Translations under genes and position numbers: made by a program
Notes under the pieces: generated by a model
The model's input: only the letters and a program-made list of their open reading frames with translations
What the model was told of the DNA's origin: nothing
Database searches by the model: none
Shown: in pieces, positions 11,713-21,497 of the stretch
How positions within the stretch are numbered: position 1 is the stretch's first letter
Layout of the letters: each line of letters opens with the position of its first letter
Source: Pseudoscleropodium purum
Lineage: Eukaryota > Streptophyta > Bryopsida > Hypnales > Brachytheciaceae
Length of the DNA: 64,000 nt
Assembly: GCA_963969395.1 (NCBI GenBank)
Contig: OZ017803.1
Span: forward strand, 8,990,001 to 9,054,000
Reading direction: 5' to 3'

Positions 11713-14700
11713 GGCAATGCCACCAAACTTAAACATCCCTCGAAATCAAGAGTAGCCAAGGACAACAAATTCCCCACTTCATTTGGCAATGCCACCAAAC
11801 TTGAACACCCCTCTAAGTTGAGATTAGTTAACGAAGAGAAGTTCCCCACTTCAGTTGGCAATGCCGCCAATCTTGAACATCCCTGTAAGTTGAGAGTAGT
11901 CAAGGAAGACAAGTTCCCCACTACATTTGGCAATGCCACCAAACTTGAACACCCCCATAAATTGAGAGTGGTTAAGGAAGACAAGTTCCCCACTTCATTT
12001 GGCAATGCCACCAAACTTGAACATCCTTGCAAATCAAGAGTAGCCAAGGAAGACAAGTTCCCCACTTCATTTGGCAATGCCACCAAACTTGAACACCCCA
12101 CTAAGTTGAGAGTGGTTAAGGAAGACAAGTTCCCCACTTCATTTGGCAATGCCACCAAACTTGAACACCTCCCTAAATTGAGAGTGGTTAAGGAAGACAA
12201 GTTCCCCACTTCATTTGGCAATGCCACCAAACATGAACAGCCCTTTCAGTAAAGAGTGGTTAAGAAAGACAAGTTCCCCACTTCATTTGGCAATGCCACC
12301 AAACTTGAACACCCCTCTAAGTTGAGAGTGGTTAAGGAAGACAAGTTCCCCACTTCATTTGGCAATGCCACCAAACTTGAACACCCCGCTAAGTTGAGAG
12401 TGGTTAAGGAAGACAAGTTCCCCACTTCATTTGGCAATGCCACCAAACTTGAACACCCCTCTAAGTTGAGAGTGGTTAAGGAAGACAAGTTCCCCACTTC
12501 ATTTGGCAATGCCACCAAACTTGAACACCCCGCTAAGTTGAGAGTGGTTAAGGAAGACAAGTTCCCCACTTCATTTGGCAATGCCACCAAACTTGAACAC
12601 CCCTCTAAGTTGAGAGTGGTTAAGGAAGACAAGCTCCCCACTTCATTTGGCAATGCCACCAAACTTGAACACCCCCCTAACTTGAGAGTGGCTAAGGAAG
12701 ACAAGTTCCCCACTTCATTTGGCAATGCCACCAAACTTGAACAGCCCTTTAAGTAAAGAGTGGTTAAGGAAGACAAGTTCCCCACTTCATTTGGCAATGC
12801 CACCAAACTTGAACACTCTTGTAAGTTGAGAGTGGTTAAGGAAGACAAGTTCCCCACTTCATTTGGCAATGCCACCAAACTTGAACAGCCCTTTAAGTAA
12901 AGAGTGGTTAAGGAAGACAAGTTCCCCACTTCATTTGGCAATGCCACCAAACTTGAACACCCCTCTAAGTTGAGAGTGGTTAAGGAAGACAAGTTCCCCA
13001 CTTCATTTGGCAATGCCACCAAACTTGAACAGCCCTTTAAGTAAAGAGTGGTTAAGGAAGACAAGTTCCCCACTTCATTTGGCAATGCCACCAAACTTGA
13101 ACACCCCACTAAGTTGAGAGTGGTTAAGGAAGACAAGTTCCCCACTTCATTTGGCAATGCCACCAAACTTGAACACTCTTGTAAGTTGAGAGTGGTTAAG
13201 GAAGACAAGTTCCCCACTTCATTTGGCAATGCCACCAAACTTGAACACCCCTCTAAGTTGAGAGTGGTTAAGGAAGACAAGTTCCCCACTTCATTTGGCA
13301 ATGCCACCAAACTTGAACACCCCGCTAAGTTGAGAGTGGTTAAGGAAGACAAGTTCCCCACTTCATTTGGCAATGCCACCAAACTTGAACACCCCTCTAA
13401 GTTGAGAGTGGTTAAGGAAGACAAGCTCCCCACTTCATTTGGCAATGCCACCAAACTTGAACACCCCCCTAACTTGAGAGTGGCTAAGGAAGACAAGTTC
13501 CCCACTTCATTTGGCAATGCCACCAAACTTGAACACCCCCCTAAGTCTAGAGTGGTTAAGGAAGACAAGTTCCCCACTTCATTTGGCAATGCCACCAAAC
13601 TTGAACACCCCTTTAAAAAAAGAGTGGTTAAGGAAGACAAGTTCCCCACTTCATTTGGCAATGCCACCAAACTTGAACACTCTTGTAAGTTGAGAGTGGT
13701 TAAGGAAGACAAGTTCCCCACTTCATTTGGCAATGCCACCAAACTTGAACACCCCTTTAAAAAAAGAGTGGTTAAGGAAGACAAGTTCCCCACTTCATTT
13801 GGCAATGCCACCAAACTTGAACACTCTTGTAAGTTGAGAGTGGTTAAGGAAGACAAGTTCCCCACTTCATTTGGCAATGCCACCAAACTTGAACACCCCC
13901 ATAAGTCTAGAGTGGTTAAGGAAGACAAGTTCCCCACTTCATTTGGCAATGCCACCAAACTTGAACAGCCCTTTAAGTAAAGAGTGGTTAAGGAAGACAA
14001 GTTCCCCACTTCATTTGGCAATGCCACCAAACTTGAACACTCTTGTAAGTTGAGAGTGGTTAAGGAAGACAAGTTCCCCACTTCATTTGGCAATGCCACC
14101 AAACTTGAACACTCTTGTAAGTTGAGAGTGGTTAAGGAAGACAAGTTCCCCACTTCATTTGGCAATGCCACCAAACTTCAACACTCTTGTAAGTCGAGAG
14201 TGGTTAAGGAAGACAAGTTCCCCACTTCATTTGGCAATGCCACCAAACTTGAACACTCTTGTAAGTTGAGAGTGGTTAAGGAAGACAAGTTCCCCACTTC
14301 ATTTGGCAATGCCACCAAACTTGAACACCCCTCTAAGTTGAGAGTGGTTAAGGAAGACAAGTTCCCCACTTCATTTGGCAATGCCACCAAACTTGAACAC
14401 CCCCCTAAGTCTAGAGTGGTTAAGGAAGACAAGTTCCCCACTTCATTTGGCAATGCCACCAAACTTGAACACCCCCATAAGTACAGAGTGGTTAAGGAAG
14501 ACAAGTTCCCCACTTCATTTGGCAATGCCACCAAACTTGAACACCCCCATAAGTTGAGAGTGGTTAAGGAAGACAAGTTCCCCACTTCATTTGGCAATGC
14601 CACCAAACTTGAACACCCCCCTAAGTCTAGAGTGGTTAAGGAAGACAAGTTCCCCACTTCATTTGGCAATGCCACCAAACTTGAACACTCTTGTAAGTTG

Positions 14701-17700
14701 AGAGTGGTTAAGGAAGACAAGTTCCCCACTTCATTTGGCAATGCCACCAAACTTGAACATTTCCCTAAATTGAAAGTGGTTAAGGAAGACAAGTTCCCCA
14801 CTTCATTTGGCAATGCCACCAAACTTGAACACCCCTTTAAAAAAAGAGTGGTTAAGGAAGACAAGTTCCCCACTTCATTTGGCAATGCCACCAAACTTGA
14901 ACACCCCTTTAAAAAAAGAGTGGTTAAGGAAGACAAGTTCCCCACTTCATTTGGCAATGCCACCAAACTTGAACACCCCTCTAAGTTGAGAGTGGTTAAG
15001 AAAGACAAGTTCCCCACTTCATTTGGCAATGCCACCAAACTTGAACACTCTTGTAAGTTGAGAGTGGTTAAGGAAGACAAGTTCCCCACTTCATTTGGCA
15101 ATGCCACCAAACTTGAACACCCCTCTAAGTTGAGAGTGGTTAAGGAAGACAAGTTCCCCACTTCATTTCGCAATGCCACCAAACTTGAACACCTCCCTAA
15201 ATTGAGAGTGGTTAAGGAAGACAAGTTCCCCACTTCATTTAGCAATGCCACCAAATTTGAACACTCTTGTAAGTCGAGAGTGGTTAAGGAAGACAAGTTC
15301 CCCACTTCATTTGGCAATGCCACCAAACTTGAACACCACCATAAGTTGAGAGTGGTTAAGGAAGACAAGTTCCCCACTTCATTTGGCAATGCCACCAAAC
15401 TTGAACACCCTTCTAAGTTGAGAGTGGTTAAGGAAGACAAGTTCCCCACTTCATTTGGCAATGCCACCAAACTTGAACACCCCCATAAGTTGAGAGTGGT
15501 TAAGGAAGACAAGTTCCCCACTTCATTTGGCAATGCCACCAAACTTGAACAGCCCTTTAAGTAAAGAGTGGTTAAGGAAGACAAGTTCCCCACTTCATTT
15601 GGCAATGCCACCAAACTTGAACACCCCCCTAAGTCTAGAGTGGTTAAGGAAGACAAGTTCCCCACTTCATTTGGCAATGCCACCAAACTTGAACACCCCC
15701 CTAAGTTGAGAGTGGTTAAGGAAGACAAGTTCCCCACTTCATTTGGCAATGCCACCAAACTTGAACATTTCCCTAAATTGAGAGTGGTTAAGGAAGACAA
15801 GTTCCCCACTTCATTTGGCAATGCCACCAAACTTGAACAGCCCTTTAAAAAAAGAGTGGTTAAGGAAGACAAGTTCCCCACTTCATTTGGCAATGCCACC
15901 AAACTTGAACACCTCCCTAAATTGAGAGTGGTTAAGGAAGACAAGTTCCCCACTTCATTTAGCAATGCCACCAAATTTGAACACTCTTGTAAGTCGAGAG
16001 TGGTTAAGGAAGACAAGTTCCCCACTTCATTTGGCAATGCCACCAAACTTGAACACCCTTCTAAGTTGAGAGTGGTTAAGGAAGACAAGTTCCCCACTTC
16101 ATTTGGCAATGCCACCAAACTTGAACACCACCCTAAGTTGAGAGTGGTTAAGGAAGACAAGTTCCCCACTTCATTTGGCAATGCCACCAAACTTGAACAC
16201 CCCCATAAGTACAGAGTGGTTAAGGAAGACAAGTTCCCCACTTCATTTGGCAATGCCACCAAACTTGAACACCCTTCTAAGTTGAGAGTGGTTAAGGAAG
16301 ACAAGTTCCCCACTTCATTTGGCAATGCCACCAAACTTGAACACCACCATAAGTTGAGAGTGGTTAAGGAAGACAAGTTCCCCACTTCATTTAGCAATGC
16401 CACCAAATTTGAACACTCTTGTAAGTCGAGAGTGGTTAAGGAAGACAAGTTCCCCACTTCATTTGGCAATGCCACCAAACTTGAACACCCTTCTAAGTTG
16501 AGAGTGGTTAAGGAAGACAAGTTCCCCACTTCATTTGGCAATGCCACCAAACTTGAACACCCCCATAAGTTGAGAGTGGTTAAGGAAGACAAGTTCCCCA
16601 CTTCATTTGGCAATGCCACCAAACTTGAACACCCCCCTAAGTCTAGAGTGGTTAAGGAAGACAAGTTCCCCACTTCATTTGGCAATGCCACCAAACTTGA
16701 ACACCTCCCTAAATTGAGAGTGGTTAAGGAAGACAAGTTCCCCACTTCATTTGGCAATGCCACCAAACTTGAACACCCTTCTAAGTTGAGAGTGGTTAAG
16801 GAAGACAAGTTCCCCACTTCATTTGGCAATGCCACCAAACTTGAACAGCCCTTTAAGTAAAGAGTGGTTAAGGAAGACAAGTTCCCCACTTCATTTGGTA
16901 ATGCCACCAAATTTGAACACTCTTGTAAGTTGAGAGTGGTTAAGGAAGACAAGTTCCCCACTTCATTTGGCAATGCCACCAAACTTGAACAGCCCTTTAA
17001 AAAAAGAGTGGTTAAGGAAGACAAGTTCCCCACTTCATTTGGCAATGCCACCAAACTTGAACATCCTTGCAAATCAAGAGTAGCCAAGGAAGACAAGTTC
17101 CCCACTTCATTTGGCAATGCCACCAAACTTGAACATCCTTGTAAATCAAGAGTAGCCAAGGAAGACAAGTTCCCCACTTCATTTGGCAATGCCACCAAAC
17201 TTGAACAGCCCTTTAAGTAAAGAGTGGTTAAGGAAGACAAGTTCCCCACTTCATTTGGTAATGCCACCAAATTTGAACACTCTTGTAAGTTGAGAGTGGT
17301 TAAGGAAGACAAGTTCCCCACTTCATTTGGCAATGCCACCAAACTTGAACATCCTTGCAAATCAAGAGTAGCCAAGGAAGACAAGTTCCCCACTTCATTT
17401 GGCAATGCCACCAAACTTGAACACCACCCTAAGTTGAGAGTGGTTAAGGAAGACAAGTTCCCCACTTCATTTGGCAATGCCACCAAACTTGAACACTCTT
17501 GTAAGTTGAGAGTGGTTAAGGAAGACAAGTTCCCCACTTCATTTGGCAATGCCACCAAACTTGAACAGCCCTTTAAGTAAAGAGTGGTTAAGGAAGACAA
17601 GTTCCCCACTTCATTTGGCAATGCCACCAAACCTGAACACCCTTCTAAGTTGAGAGTGGTTAAGGAAGACAAGTTCCCCACTTCATTTGGCAATGCCACC

Positions 17701-19073
17701 AAACTTGAACACTCTTGTAAGTCGAGAGTGGTTAAGGAAGACAAGTTCCCCACTTCATTTGGCAATGCCACCAAACCTGAACACCCTTCTAAGTTGAGAG
17801 TGGTTAAGGAAGACAAGTTCCCCACTTCATTTGGCAATGCCACCAAACTTGAACACCACCCTAAGTTGAGAGTGGTTAAGGAAGACAAGTTCCCCACTTC
17901 ATTTGGCAATGCCACCAAACTTGAACACCCCCCTAAGTTGAGAGTGGTTAAGGAAGACAAGTTCCCCACTTCATTTGGCAATGCCACCAAACTTGAACAC
18001 CCCCATAAGTTGAGAGTGGTTAAGGAAGACAAGTTCCCCACTTCATTTGGCAATGCCACCAAACTTAAACACCCCTCTAAGTTGAGAGTGGTTAAGGAAG
18101 ACAAGTTCCCCACTTCATTTGGCAATGCCACCAAACTTGAACACCTCCCTAAATTGAGAGTGGTTAAGGAAGACAAGTTCCCCACTTCATTTAGCAATGC
18201 CACCAAATTTGAACACTCTTGTAAGTCGAGAGTGGTTAAGGAAGACAAGTTCCCCACTTCATTTGGCAATGCCACCAAACTTGAACACCCTTCTAAGTTG
18301 AGAGTGGTTAAGGAAGACAAGCTCCCCACTTCATTTGGCAATGCCACCAAACTTGAACACCCCTCTAAGTTGAGAGTGGTTAAGGAAGACAAGCTCCCCA
18401 CTTCATTTGGCAATGCCACCAAACTTGAACACCCCCCTAACTTGAGAGTGGCTAAGGAAGACAAGTTCCCCACTTCATTTGGCAATGCCACCAAACTTGA
18501 ACAGCCCTTTAAGTAAAGAGTGGTTAAGGAAGACAAGTTCCCCACTTCATTTGGCAATGCCACCAAACTTGAACACTCTTGTAAGTTGAGAGTGGTTAAG
18601 GAAGACAAGTTCCCCACTTCATTTGGCAATGCCACCAAACTTGAACACCCCCCTAAGTTGAGAGTGGTTAAGGAAGACAAGCTCCCCACTTCATTTGGCA
18701 ATGCCACCAAACTTGAACATCCTTGCAAATCAAGAGTAGCCAAGGAAGACAAGTTCCCCACTTCATTTTGCAATGCCACCAAACTTGAACATCTTTGCAA
18801 ATCAAGAGTAGCCAAGGAAGACAAGTTCCCCACTTCATTTGGCAATGCCACCAAACTTGAACACTCTTGTAAGTTGAGAGTGGTTAAGGAAGACAAGTTC
18901 CCCACTTCATTTGGCAATGCCACCAAACTTGAACACCCCCCTAAGTCCAGAGTGGTTAAGGAAGACAAGTTCCCCACTTCATTTGGCAATGCCACCAAAC
19001 TTGAACACCCCCATAAGTTGAGAGTGGTTAAGGAAGACAAGTTCCCCACTTCATTTGGCAATGCCACCAAACT
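11616..19073 (-). pseudogene. In-frame LRR array continuing beyond the first TGA
   Basis: About 100 further LRR units follow the first TGA in the same reading frame as exon 4. They are broken only by TGA at 14180-14178 and 12248-12246 until a 4-base deletion near 11645-11713. Segments between stops encode about 68, 27 and 8 units. Each unit reads as LVALPNEVGNLSSLTTL plus a variable NLxxCSS part. The segments start with leucine, not methionine, so they are not independent genes. They could be reached only by readthrough, by splicing around the stops, or in alleles lacking them. No splice evidence is visible, so I call this region untranslated in this haplotype. Confidence 0.65.
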
Positions 19074-21145
19074 TCAACACTCTTGTAAGTCGAGAGTGGT
19101 TAAGGAAGACAAGTTCCCCACTTCATTTGGCAATGCCACCAAACTTGAACACTCTTGTAAGTTGAGAGTGGTTAAGGAAGACAAGTTCCCCACTTCATTT
19201 GGCAATGCCACCAAACTTGAACACCCCTCTAAGTTGAGAGTGGTTAAGGAAGACAAGTTCCCCACTTCATTTGGCAATGCCACCAAACTTGAACACCCTT
19301 CTAAGTTAAGAGTGGTTAAGGAAGACAAGTTCCCCACTTCATTTGGCAATGCCACCAAACTTGAACACCTCCCTAAATTGAGAGTGGTTAAGGAAGACAA
19401 GTTCCCCACTTCATTTAGCAATGCCACCAAATTTGAACACTCTTGTAAGTCGAGAGTGGTTAAGGAAGACAAGTTCCCCACTTCATTTGGCAATGCCACC
19501 AAACTTGAACACCCTTCTAAGTTGAGAGTGGTTAAGGAAGACAAGTTCCCCACTTCATTTGGCAATGCCACCAAACTTGAACACCACCCTAAGTTGAGAG
19601 TGGTTAAGGAAGACAAGTTCCCCACTTCATTTAGCAATGCCACTAAACTTGAACAGCCCTTTAAAAAAAGAGTGGTTAAGGAAGACAAGTTCCCCACTTC
19701 ATTTGGCAATGCCACCAAACTTGAACACCACCCTAAATTGAGAGTGGTTAAGGAAGACAAGTTCCCCACTTCATTTGGCAATGCCACCAAACTTGAACAC
19801 TCTTGTAAGTCTAGAGTGGTTAAGGAAGACAAGTTCCCCACTTCATTTGGCAATGCCACCAAACTTGAACACCACCCTAAGTTGAGAGTGGTTAAGGAAG
19901 ACAAGCTCCCCACTTCATTTGGCAATGCCACCAAACTTGAACATCCTTGCAAATCAAGAGTAGCCAAGGAAGACAAGTTCCCCACTTCATTTGGCAATGC
20001 CACCAAACTTGAACACTCTTGTAAGTTGAGAGTGGTTAAGGAAGACAAGTTCCCCACTTCATTTGGCAATGCCACCAAACTTGAACACCCCCATAAGTAC
20101 AGAGTGGTTAAGGAAGACAAGTTCCCCACTTCATTTGGCAATGCCACCAAACTTGAATACCCTTCTAAGTTGAGAGTGGTTAAGGAAGACAAGTTCCCCA
20201 CTTCATTTGGCAATGCCACCAAACTTGAACACCACCCTAAGTTGAGAGTGGTTAAGGAAGACAAGTTCCCCACTTCATTTGGCAATGCCACCAAACTTGA
20301 ACATTTCCCTAAATTGAGAGTGGTTAAGGAAGACAAGTTCCCCACTTCATTTGGCAATGCCACCAAACTTGAACAGCCCTTTAAAAAAAGAGTGGTTAAG
20401 GAAGACAAGTTCCCCACTTCATTTGGCAATGCCACCAAACTTGAACACCCCTCTAAGTTGAGAGTGGTTAAGGAAGACAAGTTCCCCACTTCATTTGGCA
20501 ATGCCACCAAACTTGAACACCCCTCTAAGTTGAGAGTGGTTAAGGAAGACAAGTTCCCCACTTCATTTAGCAATGCCACCAAACTTGAACACTCTTGTAA
20601 GTTGAGAGTGGTTAAGGAAGACAAGTTCCCCACTTCATTTGGCAATGCCACCAAACTTGAACACTCTTGTAAGTTGAGAGTGGTTAAGGAAGACAAGTTC
20701 CCCACTTCATTTGGCAATGCCACCAAACTTGAACACCCCTCTAAGTTGAGAGTGGTTAAGGAAGACAAGTTCCCCACTTCATTTGGCAATGCCACCAAAC
20801 TTGAACACTCTTGTAAGTTGACAGTGGTTAAGGAAGACAAGTTCCCCATTTCATTCGGCAATGATGCCAAACTCGAACATCCCTTCAAATTGAGAGAGGT
20901 CATATTAGACAAGTTCCCAATTTTATTCGGCAATGCTGCCAAACTTGAACAATTCATCATATTAAGAGTAGTCAAGGATGTTAGATTCCCAATTTCTTTT
21001 GGCAATGTTACCAAGCTTGTCCAATTATCTAGATTGAGAGTTTTCAAAACCAACAAGGTCCCTACTTCCTTTGGCAATGTCAATAAGCGAAAGCATGAAC
21101 TAAGATTTAATCTCAATAGAGTACTACTCGATGCAAATTTGTTTG
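11713..21145 (-). repeat. Giant 72-bp tandem array (about 132 units) encoding 24-residue LRRs
   Basis: The landmark GGCAAT (or close variant) recurs at exactly 72-base steps from 11713 (for example 12001, 12361, 16321, 20641) to 21073 and, as a variant, 21145. That is about 132 intervals with no net insertion or deletion. Most of the unit is identical between copies even at synonymous positions. Changes are concentrated in about 14 bases between AACTTGAA(C) and AGAGTGG, which encode the variable residues around the LxL strand. The four or five units nearest exon 3 are more diverged, as are those at the far end. Multi-unit blocks recur, for example an 11-unit (792-bp) offset between 12671 and 13463. 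Because 72 is divisible by 3, the complementary strand is also open over long stretches. Confidence 0.95.
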
Positions 21146-21497
21146 GTAATTGCTCGAGGAATCCAAGACCTACGAGATCAAGAATCTTCAATGATGCAGA
21201 AGTACAAAAAAGATCTGAAATCTTCTTCTGTAAAATAGTTGCAATATTTGTTGGAAGTGTGTGCATCAATCCAATAAAATTTTGAGAGGTCTCTATCATA
21301 AATACCTCCAATCTTAAACATTGAGAAGCAAATTGAAGTAATAGATTCAAGTTGTCAAAATATGTATCAAGATTGCCCAAAGTATTAACCAAAGTCAAGA
21401 CACGAAGGTTTCCAAATTGAAAACTATGGTCGTATTTAATCAAAGGCAAATGGTTCATAGTGCCTTGCCAAGAAATGCCTTCAAGCACCTCAACATC
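19074..21497 (-). CDS. Exon 4: linker and about 29 LRRs, ending at an in-frame TGA
   Basis: The exon starts at GAT after a TGCAG acceptor. The first 110 or so residues are a diverged linker with irregular LRR-like features. Then come four or five diverged LRRs followed by near-identical 24-residue units of the form LVALPNEVGNLSSLTTL-N-L-x-x-C-SS. The exon is read to TGA at 19076-19074, where the first serine codon after the cysteine (TCA) has become TGA. The array continues in the same frame on the other side. Variable residues include QE, EG, GG, WG, KG, GW, GR, GK and others, with N, D, Y, F or K before the second leucine. This repeat surface would contact a ligand or another part of the receptor. 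Confidence 0.9.
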   Translation of the reverse strand, partial: DVEVLEGISWQGTMNHLPLIKYDHSFQFGNLRVLTLVNTLGNLDTYFDNLNLLLQFASQCLRLEVFMIETSQNFIGLMHTLPTNIATILQKKISDLFCTSASLKILDLVGLGFLEQLPNKFASSSTLLRLNLSSCFRLLTLPKEVGTLLVLKTLNLDNWTSLVTLPKEIGNLTSLTTLNMMNCSSLAALPNKIGNLSNMTSLNLKGCSSLASLPNEMGNLSSLTTVNLQECSSLVALPNEVGNLSSLTTLNLEGCSSLVALPNEVGNLSSLTTLNLQECSSLVALPNEVGNLSSLTTLNLQECSSLVALLNEVGNLSSLTTLNLEGCSSLVALPNEVGNLSSLTTLNLEGCSSLVALPNEVGNLSSLTTLFLKGCSSLVALPNEVGNLSSLTTLNLGKCSSLVALPNEVGNLSSLTTLNLGWCSSLVALPNEVGNLSSLTTLNLEGYSSLVALPNEVGNLSSLTTLYLWGCSSLVALPNEVGNLSSLTTLNLQECSSLVALPNEVGNLSSLATLDLQGCSSLVALPNEVGSLSSLTTLNLGWCSSLVALPNEVGNLSSLTTLDLQECSSLVALPNEVGNLSSLTTLNLGWCSSLVALPNEVGNLSSLTTLFLKGCSSLVALLNEVGNLSSLTTLNLGWCSSLVALPNEVGNLSSLTTLNLEGCSSLVALPNEVGNLSSLTTLDLQECSNLVALLNEVGNLSSLTTLNLGRCSSLVALPNEVGNLSSLTTLNLEGCSSLVALPNEVGNLSSLTTLNLEGCSSLVALPNEVGNLSSLTTLNLQECSSLVALPNEVGNLSSLTTLDLQEC

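Noticed and set aside
14178..19070. Independent 1630-residue LRR gene
   Set aside because: Its apparent start is a TTG leucine codon directly after a TGA inside an LRR unit; there is no separate promoter or first exon.
11713..21145. CRISPR-like array (regular repeats with short variable parts)
   Set aside because: The variable parts are only about 14 bases and belong to a limited set, the whole unit is coding in one frame, and it continues directly from NB-ARC and kinase exons of a plant gene.
18520..21285. 921-residue plus-strand protein
   Set aside because: It is the reverse complement of the LRR repeat. It repeats a charged 24-residue phrase with no domain and ends outside the array in low-complexity sequence.
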